Below, piece by piece: positions 10,237-19,674 of a DNA stretch of 47,887 nt. The DNA lies in contig JAUJNL010000044.1 of assembly GCA_030448185.1 (NCBI GenBank), positions 1 to 47,887 of the forward strand, in the 5' to 3' direction. A program made the translations under genes and the position numbers. Source of the DNA: Cytophagales bacterium (GTDB taxonomy: Bacteria > Bacteroidota > Bacteroidia > Cytophagales > 172606-1). The notes below the pieces were generated by a model. It ran no database searches. It was not told the DNA's origin and was given only the letters and a program-made list of their open reading frames with translations. Numbering within the stretch: position 1 is the first letter of the stretch; the number at the start of each line of letters is the position of its first letter.

Positions 10237-10939
10237 ATGCGCAGTACATTGAATTCCTTCCTACAGACAGCCTCGCCGGGGCGGTTTTTACTAAAACTAA
10301 GCCTGGGTCTGATAACGGCGATCCTGCTGTACCTGCTGGCCGTAGTCACGGGACCCTTATTCCCGTAAACGCATCTTTCACGCCTGACCTGGAGGGCACT
10401 ACCATATACGTGACCACCAATGGGTTTCATACGGATGTTACACTTCCCATCCGGAACCAGCGGGAAGATTGCTTCCGGGCATTGGCGGAAGAAAATACCG
10501 GACAAGCCTTCAGTCAGTACCACTATGTATCCTTCGGCTGGGGAGACCGCGACTTTTACCTTTCTTCCTACAATAACGCATTTCCCTCGGCTAGTACCAT
10601 CCTGGATGCTCTCTTTGTTCCCGGCGAATCGCTGATGCACGTGACCTTTTACCGCCGCGCCCCCAACTTTCAACGGATGTGAAAGCCATCCGCCTGTCTG
10701 AGGCACAATATCAAAGGCTGATAAACTTTATATCCAAAAGCTTCCGGGAAGACCAGGGTCGGCTGGTTCGCCTGAATCAGCCCGGCTACGGACCCCATGA
10801 TTTTTTCTACGAGGCTCAGAGCAAGTATCACCTGTTTCAAACCTGTAATGCTTGGACCGGAGCCGCGCTTCGGGAAGCTGGCGTAAAAGTATCGTGGTGG
10901 ACGCCACTCGAAAGCTGTGTATTCTTTTATTTACCTTAG
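10237..10939 (+). CDS. DUF2459 family membrane-anchored protein (two frame breaks)
   Basis: Around 234 aa when three frames are joined. It opens with ATG at 10237 and a hydrophobic N-terminal helix (LLKLSLGLITAILLYLLAVV). The body has IYVTTNGFHTDVTLPI, then YHYVSFGWGDRDFYLSSYN, and a C-terminal FFYEAQSKYHLFQTCNAWTGAALREAGV with WWTPLES, all matching the DUF2459 (TIGR02117-like) family. The conserved His, FGWGD and CN.W pattern resembles papain-like NlpC-type folds, but activity is not established. Breaks: a TAA at 10366-10368 and a second near 10675. Both joins restore family sequence. It is followed 25 bp later by the deacetylase gene. Confidence 0.75.
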
Positions 10940-10964
10940 CTGCCTAATTTATTTTGCCAAGCTC

Positions 10965-11810
10965 ATGCGTACCTTCCGGACAATCGGTCTATGTTTATTG
11001 GGATATTTCTGGTGTCTGGCCGCTTTTGGTCAGGTCGCCCGGCAAATTGCCATTACCCTGGATGATTTGCCCTATGCCAATGGGGGTACTATTTCCGCGG
11101 CCCAGCAGGAAAAAGATTTCCGGAAGATTCTGGAAGTATTAAATGCCTATAAAATAAAATGTACCGGGTTTGCGATTGGTGGGTCTGTCATCGAAGCGAA
11201 CCGGCACCGGCTGGATGCATTTGTGAAATACGGCCACCAGTTGGGCAACCATACATTCAGCCACCCGGTTTTGAATAGAACCAGTGCCTTTGCCTAGAGG
11301 CAGAATATCGAAAATGCAGATCAACGCTTGGCTCCCTGGATGGGAAAAGACAAGTACTTCCGGTTTCCGTACCTGCGGCAGGGAAATACAATTGCCAAGC
11401 GGGATTCTGTGCTGAGGTTTCTCCGGCAAAAAGGCTACCGTATTGCGCCGGTTACCATTGATAACGACGAGTGGATCTACAACCGCGATTTTGTGAAAGC
11501 CAATGCGGAGACATCAAACAAAAAGCAGGCCGACCGTATCGGCGAAGCGTACCTGCAACACATGCAGGAACGCACCAGTTATTTTGAAAAGCTGGCTACT
11601 GAGAAATTGAACCGGCCCGTCCGTCACATCCTGCTGCTTCACCTCAACGCAATCAATGCCCAGTTTCTGGCTGAGCTACTGGCCTGGTACCGGCAAGAAG
11701 GCTGGCAGTTTATCACACTTACCGAAGCGCTGCAGGATCCTTTATATCAGTTACCCGATCACTATATTGGAGAAGCCGGAGTTTCGGTATTGGAGCGGAT
11801 TAACCGGTAA
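10965..11810 (+). CDS. Secreted polysaccharide deacetylase (NodB-type) with an in-frame TAG
   Basis: 281 codons including an internal stop. The protein has a signal peptide (LAAFGQ), then the NodB homology domain with the catalytic Asp-Asp in ITLDDLPYANG and the metal-binding HxxxH in LGNHTFSHP, then FRFPYLRQG and a C-terminal HILLLHLNAINAQFL segment. It should remove acyl groups from an N- or O-acylated glycan outside the cytoplasm. The TAG at 11295-11297 is in the same frame on both sides, so a single substitution (for example CAG to TAG) or paired indels would explain it. I chose ATG at 10965 because a signal peptide starts there; the frame is open 48 bp further upstream without a better start. 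Confidence 0.82.
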
Positions 11811-11973
11811 GAAAATACGGGACGGCCCATGATCTGATCTGGTTTCTTCTCTGGGTAAGTTCCCAAATATTCTTTTCAGGAAGTTATCTTCCCAGCACGC
11901 ATACAGCAAAAAGCCCTTTCATCATCTTTTCTTAGAACAAGAGGTTGTATAGGTTTGTGGGACGAAAACGAAT

Positions 11974-12027
11974 AAGGGCTTATATGCCAAGATACGCAGC
12001 ACCATTTATAAAATGATGCTGCGTATC
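11974..12027. promoter_or_regulatory. Hairpin upstream of the metallo-beta-lactamase gene
   Basis: GATACGCAGCA at 11991-12001 pairs perfectly with TGCTGCGTATC at 12017-12027, extended inward by CAT/ATG. Just before it AAGGGCTT (11974-11981) is complementary to AAGCCCTT at 11911-11918. There is no T-tract after the hairpin. It ends 46 bp before the start codon, so it lies in the probable leader. A transcript-stability or attenuator role is an inference. Confidence 0.45.
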
Positions 12028-12073
12028 TCCTCGTTAACCTATATCAATAAGATTACCTATCAACCAAACTAAA

Positions 12074-12937
12074 ATGATAGCAAAAATACTTCTACTCAGC
12101 CTGTTACTTGTCTGCTCTACGGCACTTGCGCAAGAAGTAGTGGAACCTCAGCATACCCCTACGGAATGGTCTAAGCCTTATCCACCTTTTCGAATCGCCG
12201 GTAACCTCTATTATGTCGGCACTTATGACTTAGCCTGTTACCTGGTGGCTACTCCGCAAGGAAATATTCTCGTTAATACCGGACTGGCCGCCTCAGCACC
12301 ACTTATAAAAGCGAACATCGAAGCGTTAGGATTCAAGTTTTCGGATATCAAAATACTATTAACCACCCAAGCTCATTACGACCATATGGGGGCAATGGCA
12401 GCTATAAAAAAACAAACCGGAGCCCAAATGATGGTGAATGAAAAAGATTCGGATGTAATGGAGGATGGAGGCAGATCGGATTACGCATTAGGTGGTAAGG
12501 CTCCTACTTTTGAACCCTTACGCGCAGACCGTTTATTGCGGGACGGCGACACGATTAAGTTAGGTGATATCCGAATGGTCATGCTTCACCATCCCGGTCA
12601 TACGAAAGGTTCGTGCAGTTTTCTTTTTAAAGTAAAAGATGATCGCAGGTCTTACCGTGTTCTACTAGCCAATATGCCTACTATCGTTACGGAGAAGGCT
12701 TTTTCGGAGATACCTGAATATCCGGATATTGCAAAAGATTATGCATATACCTTAAATGCCATGAAAAAGCTCTCATTTGATATCTGGCTTTCCTCTCATG
12801 CGAGCCAGTTCGGGCTCCACCGCAAACACAAACCTGGCGAGAACTATAATCCGTCCGCCTTTATTGATAGAAAGGGCTATGACGCAGCTATCAACAATCT
12901 GCAAAATGAATTTCGCAAAAAGGCACAAGGCAAATGA
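12074..12937 (+). CDS. Subclass B3 metallo-beta-lactamase with Gln at the first zinc ligand
   Basis: 287 aa, periplasmic, signal peptide ending ALAQ. The zinc motif reads Q99-A-H101-Y-D103-H104 where most B3 enzymes have H-x-H-x-D-H; the other ligands fit H176 (HHPGHTKGS) and H242 (SSHASQFGLH). The His-to-Gln change at the position numbered 116 is known from the GOB enzymes of Elizabethkingia, which remain active carbapenemases. The full-length family features (ANMPTIV, GDTIKLG) and normal size support a beta-lactamase rather than another MBL-fold hydrolase, although substrate range is inferred. The gene is intact and stands alone, with no mobile element beside it, so it looks like a resident gene. 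Confidence 0.88.
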   Translation: MIAKILLLSLLLVCSTALAQEVVEPQHTPTEWSKPYPPFRIAGNLYYVGTYDLACYLVATPQGNILVNTGLAASAPLIKANIEALGFKFSDIKILLTTQAHYDHMGAMAAIKKQTGAQMMVNEKDSDVMEDGGRSDYALGGKAPTFEPLRADRLLRDGDTIKLGDIRMVMLHHPGHTKGSCSFLFKVKDDRRSYRVLLANMPTIVTEKAFSEIPEYPDIAKDYAYTLNAMKKLSFDIWLSSHASQFGLHRKHKPGENYNPSAFIDRKGYDAAINNLQNEFRKKAQGK

Positions 12938-13078
12938 TTGGATTATGTGAGGGCTCAACAAAATATAACTATTCAGGAGACTATCTGTAGTCTATCGGAA
13001 CCTGCCATTTTATTTATCTGTGAATCGGATAAATTCAATTCATCTTCTTATTCACTCATCAAGGCTTAACGTTACCCT

Positions 13079-13540
13079 ATGATTAATGTAATCCCTATTA
13101 CCTCCTCCGACCAGCAGCAAGCCGCCAACCACATCCGGGAAGTCGTATTTGTGGAAGAACAGCAGGTACCGGCCTCCGAAGAATACGACGAATACGAAGA
13201 AGTTTCGCGGCACTTCCTGGCGTACGCCGATGGTACGCCATGCGGTACGGCCCGGTGGCGCTACACGGACACAGGAGTGAAACTGGAACGGTTTGCCGTG
13301 CTGAAAGAATACCGGAGCCGGAAGGTAGGCTCGGCGCTGGTTGATGCCGTTTTAAAAGATGTAAAAAGACATCCCGGTTTTCAAGGACCGAAAATTTACC
13401 TCCACGCCCAGGTTCCGGCCATGCCCCTATACGCGCAGTTCGGCGTTAAGAGCGCAGGCGAGCTATTTAGTGAATGTGATATTGACCACTATAAAATGGT
13501 CCTCCACCCTAAGCTCAATTGCTTATCATCTTACTTCTGA
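13079..13540 (+). CDS. GNAT family N-acetyltransferase
   Basis: 153 aa, cytoplasmic. GNAT fold features in order: N-terminal helix with IREVVFVEEQQVP, the beta strand pair GTARWRYTDTGVKLERFAVLKEYR, and the acetyl-CoA pyrophosphate loop region YRSRKVGSALVDAVL (a RxxxxG/A type loop). The C-terminal part has LYAQFGVKSAGELF. It resembles the ElaA/YjcF group, whose acceptor substrates are mostly unknown. The frame is intact. Convergent with the App1-like gene, 115 bp apart. Confidence 0.85.
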   Translation: MINVIPITSSDQQQAANHIREVVFVEEQQVPASEEYDEYEEVSRHFLAYADGTPCGTARWRYTDTGVKLERFAVLKEYRSRKVGSALVDAVLKDVKRHPGFQGPKIYLHAQVPAMPLYAQFGVKSAGELFSECDIDHYKMVLHPKLNCLSSYF

Positions 13541-13654
13541 CCTCATACTTCGTACTTAATTACATCCGAACCCCGAAGGGTAAGGAGGCGAGAGCCGAAC
13601 TTACCGAACGTAGTTCTACGGAGTTAAATCCGCCTTTCCATATCCGAAATTCCA

Positions 13655-14820
13655 TTATTCCTCTACCAATTGTTCCAGATCCGTCGGCGCTTTTTCGTCG
13701 GACCGTTTATCGGTTTGGATGCCGGCAATGGCATCCGGGTGAATAAAACCCACACTTGCGGCGTGAATAGCCGCTTCCACTGTGTCCTTAACCAGCAGCA
13801 TCGGCACATTCCACTGCCGGGCTTTTTCCACTAATTTCAGCAATCGTGTCCTTCTTTTTCGGTAGTAACCTCGCGAATATAGATGGCCTTTACGCGTTCG
13901 GGATAATCCTGTATGACTTGCAGGTATATTTCCGGGTCATGCTGGCCGCTATCTCCGATCAGGACAAAAAGGCAGATTTCTACTCATCCGCATAATATGC
14001 TCAATCTGGATGGTCTTGTGCCCAGCATGAGAGGAGGCAAGGACTTGGTCCTGGTTGATACCCACGTCGCGCAGCATGAAAGGTCCCTTCGGAATGCCTT
14101 GTATCTCGCAGAAGTCAGCCAGCAAGTCATACAAGTTCCATGGACTACTGGATACGTAATAGACCGGGTTAAAAATTCTTCCATGGGACCGTTCTGCAAG
14201 GCCCGGTAAAAAGCCGCCACCCCGGCAAAGGGTAAACGGGTACGGGCATTGTTCAGAAAAGCCAGCCGGGCCATTTTGAGCAAGTGCGTGACTTCAGAAA
14301 CCAGAATGGTATCATCAATATCGGATATAATCCCAAACTGGCTATTCGGCGGCGGAATCAGTACCTGTCCGGTTGCCTTGACTTCCTCCTCTCCTTTCAC
14401 AAACGGCTCAATTAGTTCCAGTTCCACCTCGTGCCAGGCCTGGCCAGGCGGGGAAAGGTTGCACCAGCGGCAAACGGAATTGGAAATACCCTTCTTCGTC
14501 CGTGGTAGCGATATGGGTATATCTCCAAATTTCAGTTGCACCTGCACGCCGGGCACCTCATTACTTTCAAACCTTTTATACATCGCCAGCAGATTCCGCC
14601 ACATCGAATCCTTATCCCCCGCTTTAGGAATGTTCTTATCCTCCAGCACCCGGCCCTTTACATAGATTTCACCTGCATTGCCAAATCCCCGGTAAGGTAC
14701 AATTTGCAGGGGACGTATACGGGCGGTCTTCGCTGCTGCCGGTACTGGTGTACCAAACGGTCAAAGTAGTCGTCGGCATTATCGGCAAAACGGGCCAGTG
14801 CGGTTTTCCAATGGGTCATA
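13655..14820 (-). CDS. App1-like phosphatidate phosphatase domain protein (DUF2183; several frame breaks)
   Basis: About 385 aa after joining at least four frame changes (near 14650, 14460, 14150, 13985 and 13850). Start ATG at 14820 ([11 protein letters not shown]). The middle carries ISDIDDTIL, the DxDxT catalytic motif of the HAD superfamily, in the context typical of the App1 catalytic domain. Further on a separate frame reads [15 protein letters not shown], a hallmark of the same domain, followed by [20 protein letters not shown]. Yeast App1 dephosphorylates phosphatidate; the bacterial substrate is not established. Every fragment falls in family order, which argues for indel errors rather than a dead gene, but decay cannot be excluded here because the gene is non-essential. 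Confidence 0.78.
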
Positions 14821-14978
14821 GGTTGGTTTCGAATAGTGAATATCGGGTTTCGAATGATTTCAATTTCGCGAAAAAAGTTTTCTAAATGGTACACAGGAAC
14901 GATACAAGGACGAAAAGCAAACTTTAATTACATGAATCCTAATTTATTTGGAATGTCAAAAATCTAATATATTCAGCT

Positions 14979-15545
14979 ATGAAAAAGTTAATTCAACTGA
15001 TAATTAATCTTTTTTGGGTTGCCATATTTGTTTGGGCCGTAATCGGACTAGCGTCTTGCCGTAAAAACGACACTGGTAAGCCTGAAGTTGCCACTCAATC
15101 TGACGTAGCCGAAGCTTCAGCTGTCACGGAAGCCTTCTTTGAAGCGATGGAAGAACATGACTTTGAGCAGGCCGAAGAACTGGTCACTCCCGATACGCGG
15201 CCTCTGCTCACCCAAGTGATGAATAATGCCCAAAAGTATCGCGAAAAAAACGGGGACTACCCGGAAATTTCAATTGAAATTATTAACCAAAAGCCTGCTG
15301 TTGAACAAATAGACCTTACGGTCAAGATTACGGTGGGTGAGCAAGAAAAACAGGAAGTGGTAAAAGTAGTATTGATAGAAAACAACTGGCTGGTAGCTAT
15401 GCCTAAAAAGCAGCTGGCTCTGCTCAATTTCGTAGTATTTTATGACCGGTTTGAAATAGTCATGGTTAGAGCGGAGAAACCTAAAAAACATCCCCGCGGC
15501 CATGCGTATGGGCATAAAAAGCATGGGCACGACGATGACCATTAA
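14979..15545 (+). CDS. Lipoprotein or membrane-anchored protein with a His-rich tail
   Basis: 188 aa. A hydrophobic N-terminal segment (LINLFWVAIFVWAVIGLA) ends at SC, compatible with a lipobox (LASC, Cys27). The central region (about residues 40-145) looks like a DUF4878/NTF2-like cone fold: AVTEAFFEAMEEHDFEQAEELVTPDT, then alternating strands. The C-terminal 22 residues are packed with His, Lys and Asp (HPRGHAYGHKKHGHDDDH), which could bind metal such as Cu, Ni or Zn. Followed by a strong terminator. Function unknown; the neighbouring cytochrome c gene is transcribed separately. Confidence 0.72.
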   Translation: MKKLIQLIINLFWVAIFVWAVIGLASCRKNDTGKPEVATQSDVAEASAVTEAFFEAMEEHDFEQAEELVTPDTRPLLTQVMNNAQKYREKNGDYPEISIEIINQKPAVEQIDLTVKITVGEQEKQEVVKVVLIENNWLVAMPKKQLALLNFVVFYDRFEIVMVRAEKPKKHPRGHAYGHKKHGHDDDH

Positions 15546-15591
15546 GCAGTTATCGAACAAAAATTAGTAATAATCCTTGCAGTAAAAAGGC

Positions 15592-15628
15592 ATAAGGCTT
15601 CCTAAGAAAGATAGGAAGCCTTATTTTT
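15592..15628 (+). terminator. Rho-independent terminator after the His-tailed lipoprotein gene
   Basis: Perfect 13-bp stem ATAAGGCTTCCTA (15592-15604) and TAGGAAGCCTTAT (15612-15624) with a 7-nt loop, followed by a T-run. It ends about 20 bp before the cytochrome c start. Confidence 0.88.
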
Positions 15629-15648
15629 GCCCCGCCAAATTCTATTTT

Positions 15649-16125
15649 ATGCAACATATTCGCCAATTACAATTAGCTCTTAGTATTTTGCTGGTCGCCC
15701 TCCTGTTACTTATCATCTGCGGCGCCGTCCTGATTCTTAATTATAATCCTGGAGCTGGCGCTCAGGTAGCAACCAACGCTACTGGCAATGCTGACCAAAC
15801 CAGTAATCCAGCTGCACCCGTTACCCAGGTAGCTATGAGTGCGGAAGCCAAGCAGGGCGAAACCATATTTAATAATAATGGCTGCAATGCCTGCCACTCC
15901 GCCGGGGCAGATGTGCTGGTCGGACCCGGACTGAAAGGAATTACCCAACGCCGGGATGAAAAATGGCTGGTTGACTGGATTCATAACAGTCAGAAATTGA
16001 TTGCCAGCGGTGACAAGTACGCTGTTGACCTGTATAATAAGTACAATAAAACTCCCATGCCCTCTTACGAGTCATTGCCAGCCGAGGAGATCAAGCTGAT
16101 CCTAACGTATATAGACGGGAAGTAA
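15649..16125 (+). CDS. Membrane-anchored monoheme cytochrome c
   Basis: 158 aa. An uncleaved N-terminal transmembrane helix (residues 8-31) is followed by a flexible Ala/Thr/Asn/Pro-rich linker (about 32-62) and a class I cytochrome c domain. The heme site is C79-N-A-C82-H83; Met137 in TPMPSY is the likely sixth ligand, and GPGLKGI and the C-terminal LILTYI helix match the fold. It should carry electrons on the periplasmic side of the inner membrane, for instance to a terminal oxidase. The gene is bounded by terminators on both sides, so it is probably monocistronic. Confidence 0.9.
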   Translation: MQHIRQLQLALSILLVALLLLIICGAVLILNYNPGAGAQVATNATGNADQTSNPAAPVTQVAMSAEAKQGETIFNNNGCNACHSAGADVLVGPGLKGITQRRDEKWLVDWIHNSQKLIASGDKYAVDLYNKYNKTPMPSYESLPAEEIKLILTYIDGK

Positions 16126-16217
16126 GTCTGAACCGCTGATGAAAATGAGATAAGGATAAAGGTGATAAATAGCTTATTATCCTGCCGTATCCATATCAAT
16201 GCAAATTCCTATAGAAA

Positions 16218-16255
16218 AAGCCTGCCAGGTTATAAAAAACTGGCAGGCTTTTTAG
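16218..16255 (+). terminator. Terminator after the cytochrome c gene
   Basis: Stem AAGCCTGCCAG (16218-16228) and CTGGCAGGCTT (16240-16250), loop of 11 nt, followed by TTT. The A-rich left flank also allows termination of minus-strand transcription from cysK. Confidence 0.82.
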
Positions 16256-16319
16256 TGAAGTTCGGTGTGAAGACAAGTGCGGTTATCCTCTTAATCTTTT
16301 CATCATTTCCATCAGCGGT

Positions 16320-17237
16320 TCAGACAAACAATCCTTCGATAGATAGGTACCGTTCACCCGTATCGTAGCAGAACGTCAGTACCCGGGAGCCATCCGGAAT
16401 TTCGGGCAGTTTCTTGGCCACGGCAGCCAGTGAGGCACCGGAGGATATTCCCACAAAAATCCCTTCTTCGCGGGCGGCCCGGTTTGCGTACTCAAAAGAC
16501 TCCTCCTTGGAAACCTGGATTACCCCATTCAGGTTTTCCTTATGCAGGTTTTTTGGAATAAACCCGGCTCCGATGCCTTGGAGGGGGTGCGGACTGGGTT
16601 GCCCGCCACTGATTACGGGTGAAAGGGCTGGTTCGACGGCAAACGACTTCAGGCGGGGAAATTTTTCCTTCAGAACCGCATCACAACCGGTAATATGTCC
16701 TCCCGTTCCTACCCCGGTAATCATGTAATCAAGCCCTTCCGGAAAATCACGCAGGATTTCACGGGCCGTGGTTTCCCGGTGGATCTTAATATTGGCTTCG
16801 TTATCAAACTGGCTCGGCATCCAGGCTTTCGAATTGGTATTGACCATTTCCTGAGCCCGTTCAATGGCTCCTTTCATCCCTTTTTCGCGGGGCGTCAGTT
16901 CGAAGGTTGCTCCATACGCTGACATCAGCCGGCGGCGTTCAATTGACATCGATTCCGGCATAACCAGTACTAGTTTGTACCCTTTTACGGCCGCTACCAT
17001 AGCCAATCCCACGCCGGTATTCCCGGAAGTGGGTTCCACAATGACACTGTCCCGCTTCAGAATCCCGCGTTGTTCCGCGTCTTCAATCATGGATAAAGCA
17101 ATGCGGTCCTTAATACTTCCCCCGGGATTAGCCCGTTCCATTTTCATCCAGATCTCCACGTTCCGGTGCGCGAAAAGACGGTTTATCCGGACATGAGGCG
17201 TATTGCCTATGGTTTCTAAAATACTATTGGCTTTCAT
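16320..17237 (-). CDS. cysK: Cysteine synthase (O-acetylserine sulfhydrylase A)
   Basis: Makes L-cysteine from O-acetylserine and sulfide using PLP, in the cytoplasm. 305 aa, normal for the family, and frame intact. Lys43 in PGGSIKDR binds PLP; SGNTG near residue 70 is the substrate loop; [10 protein letters not shown] holds the PLP phosphate; GISSGAS contributes the active-site serine near the C-terminus. It lies 180 bp downstream of cysE on the same strand, so the two last steps of cysteine synthesis are together. CysK-type rather than CysM is inferred from the SGNTG and GVGTGGH context. Confidence 0.93.
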   Translation of the reverse strand: MKANSILETIGNTPHVRINRLFAHRNVEIWMKMERANPGGSIKDRIALSMIEDAEQRGILKRDSVIVEPTSGNTGVGLAMVAAVKGYKLVLVMPESMSIERRRLMSAYGATFELTPREKGMKGAIERAQEMVNTNSKAWMPSQFDNEANIKIHRETTAREILRDFPEGLDYMITGVGTGGHITGCDAVLKEKFPRLKSFAVEPALSPVISGGQPSPHPLQGIGAGFIPKNLHKENLNGVIQVSKEESFEYANRAAREEGIFVGISSGASLAAVAKKLPEIPDGSRVLTFCYDTGERYLSIEGLFV

Positions 17238-17297
17238 GATAAGTATATAGATTAAGTATAGTTATTAGATGCGAAATATAGTAATTATTTGGGGATT

Positions 17298-17410
17298 AGT
17301 CCGAAGACAGAAGTCGGAAGACCGGAGTGGGAAGAATATTTTCAACGGTAGTCATTGGAGAAAATATCACTCAGGTAAAAACTTCTGTTTTCTATCTTCG
17401 GACTTCCGAC
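17298..17410. repeat. Inverted repeat between cysE and cysK
   Basis: AGTCCGAAGACAGAA at 17298-17312 is complementary (one mismatch) to TTCTATCTTCGGACT at 17390-17404, and GTCGGAAG (17313-17320) to CTTCCGAC (17403-17410). The arms flank about 77 bp. It could be a dispersed intergenic repeat or form an mRNA stem separating cysE from cysK. The right arm overlaps the last gap before the cysE stop. Confidence 0.45.
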
Positions 17411-17416
17411 CCAGCA

Positions 17417-18252
17417 TCAAATGTAATACTCCAGGTATTCATCCATCTTTCGCTGGCTGCTGACTTTGATCTGGCTCTTATGATATACCTTGGAATAAGG
17501 TTGCACACTTTCGGTCAGCCATACGTTTCCCCCAATGATGCTATGCCTTCCTATTACTACATCGCCCCCGAGAATAGTAGCCCCGGCGTAGATAACAACG
17601 TAATCTTCAATGGTCGGATGCCGTTTTATATTGGCTAAGGCCTTATCCACACTAACCGCTCCTAAAGTAACGCCCTGGTATAGTTTAACGTGATTTCCGA
17701 TAACAGTAGTCTGTCCGATCACAATTCCGGTGCCGTGGTCAATGCAGAAATACTCACCGATCCGGGCTCGGGTGGATATCGACCCCAGTTTTCTGGTGGG
17801 CGTATTCGGTGAGCATCCGGGGCACCATGGGCACTTGTAACTGATACAGTTCATGAGCCAGCCGGTACATGGCAATGGCGTAAAAACCAGGATACGTTAG
17901 TATTACCTCATTGCGATCGGTGGCAGCAGGGTCTTCTTTAACAATAGCGGCGGCATCTTTGCTAAGCAGTTCATAAATCTCGGGTAAATAATTAAAGAAC
18001 TGCATTGGCTACTTCGGTCACCGGACGACTCAGCTCCTTTTTCAACTGGCTTCAATACTTTCCGCAAATCATTCTGTAACTGGAAAATCTGGGCACTGAT
18101 GGCATCTTCAGACGGAAACGACGTATCCAGGCAAAAATGGGGAAAGAGGATTTCTAGTACCCGTTCGGCAAAACGGTATACTTCGGGTTTTGCGGGAAGC
18201 TCCGCCGCTGGTTGTGCGACTTAAAGAGGTGATTAACAAATGCCTGATTCAT
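17417..18252 (-). CDS. cysE: Serine O-acetyltransferase (at least three frame breaks)
   Basis: Transfers acetyl from acetyl-CoA to serine, giving the substrate of CysK. About 275 aa if joined, starting at ATG 18252 ([14 protein letters not shown]). N-terminal frame breaks occur near 18165 and 18010; another lies near 17790. The C-terminal part is a left-handed beta helix of hexapeptide repeats with the catalytic segment [18 protein letters not shown] and GVTLGAVS, then [30 protein letters not shown]. The N-terminal all-alpha region ([19 protein letters not shown]) matches the EpsC-like long SAT type common in Bacteroidota. Joined fragments follow family order, so I treat the breaks as indel errors. 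Confidence 0.85.
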
Positions 18253-18405
18253 AGTTTTGTACGGGTTCTTAAGCTCAAATATAATAATAGTGTTCAGCTC
18301 ACGCTTCTGCCGGGCATCAATGTTGATTCTGCAAATAAGGTTTCGGTGAGCCTTACATCAAGTAATGATAACAATGATCCCAATAAAGTACTATGCTGCA
18401 TCCGC

Positions 18406-19630
18406 TTATTTTTTTCCCAATCACATTCAGCATCGTCTGACACTTTAATTCCGTCTCACGCCACTCCTTTTCCGGAACCGAGTGAGCCGTTACTCCCGCC
18501 CCGGCATATACGATAGCGGCGCGGTCCAACCACTGGGTACAGCGCAGGTTTACGTACAAATGGCTTTCTCCTTCTACATTTACGGGCCCTAGAAATCCGC
18601 TGTAGAAAGTCCGTTCGTAGCCCTCGTGCGCCCCAATAAAAGCTAATGCCGGTTCTTTGGGCATCCCGCACACGGCCGAAGTAGGATGCAGGAGCTTGAG
18701 CATAATGGTACCCAGTTGGGGAAAGCCAACTTCGCGGGAATGAGCCCGGAAATCAGTGCGCAGGTGCATCAGATTGCCAGCTACCACCGTTTTTGGTCCG
18801 TCTTCTTCAAACTCGCGCAACCGGATCTGCTTGAAGCAGTTGATAATATACCGGCTTACCAGGGCCTGTTCTTCAATCTCTTTTTGCGTCCAGGAGGCTT
18901 GGTGAGGTAGCAGGCCAGGCTGTACAGGCTGCGTTCCGGCCAGGGCCATGGTTCTGAAAACCTGGCCTCTATCCACACTTACCAGGATTTCGGGGAAGCG
19001 CCCACCCAGGTGCCGGCCTCCGGCAGGCAAACCATCGACACAAAGGCATCCTGGATAACTTTTCATCAGCTGGTTGAAGATAGCCACCAGGTCTGGTTCA
19101 TGGCTAAGTGCTACCCGTTTCGCCCGGAGAGCACTACTTTTAAAAATGTACCCCTCTCTCTCCCTACTGCCCGCCTGGACCAAATCCTCAAACTGTTTTT
19201 TTCGGTTAACTGAGAAACTTCCTCCGGCAGCTGATATTCCAGGTCTCTCACGGGCTTTACCGGCCCGTTTGAATTTTTCTGCAATCGGGTCTGCAAGACT
19301 TCGTAGGATGTCTGTAAACTGGCCGACAACGGAGTTACTTCTTCTTCCCAGTCAGTATCCGTAAACGTATAGTGCAGATGAGCCGGAATAAAAAAAGCTG
19401 TTGTCTCCAGACTCATTCCGGAAAGGACTGAAGGCAAATCCGGACGGCAACTCCTCCAGGTTCAGAGCCATCTGCTGCGATTTGCCCGATAGGTCAATAA
19501 TCAAGTGCACGGTCTCTGATCGCGGTAGCCGCCACATCGCAATGGGCAGCTGCAATTGCCGGGGCCGACTCCACAGCCTCTCCTGAATAGCGGATACTTC
19601 AATAGAGGGATCAATCGTAATCACAAACAA
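18406..19630 (-). CDS. menF: Isochorismate synthase (chorismate-binding family; several frame breaks)
   Basis: Converts chorismate to isochorismate at the start of menaquinone synthesis. About 408 aa once 19630-19352, 19437-19111 and 19183-18406 are joined. The C-terminal catalytic half is clear: LRTDFRAH, HPTSAVCGMPKEPALAFI, HEGYERTFYSGFLGPVN, LRCTQWLDRAAIVYAGAGVT and the E-rich EWRETELKCQTML. The start appears to be TTG at 19630, 44 bp after menI. The stop as given would be at 18353, but the run of seven T at 18409-18415 probably has one base too many; with six the protein ends VIGKK at 18406. EntC (siderophore) is the alternative; the adjacent menI favours menaquinone. Confidence 0.82.
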
Positions 19631-19674
19631 TAGATTTGATTCTGTTTTCTCCCCCTAGAACAACCAGACCGCCA

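Noticed and set aside
10065..10706. 213-aa minus-strand ORF
   Set aside because: The plus strand codes for the DUF2459 protein here, and the ORF has no recognisable motif.
18353..18405. Extra C-terminal 17 residues of menF as read directly
   Set aside because: They follow a run of seven T and do not look like the family end; dropping one base stops the protein at 18406.
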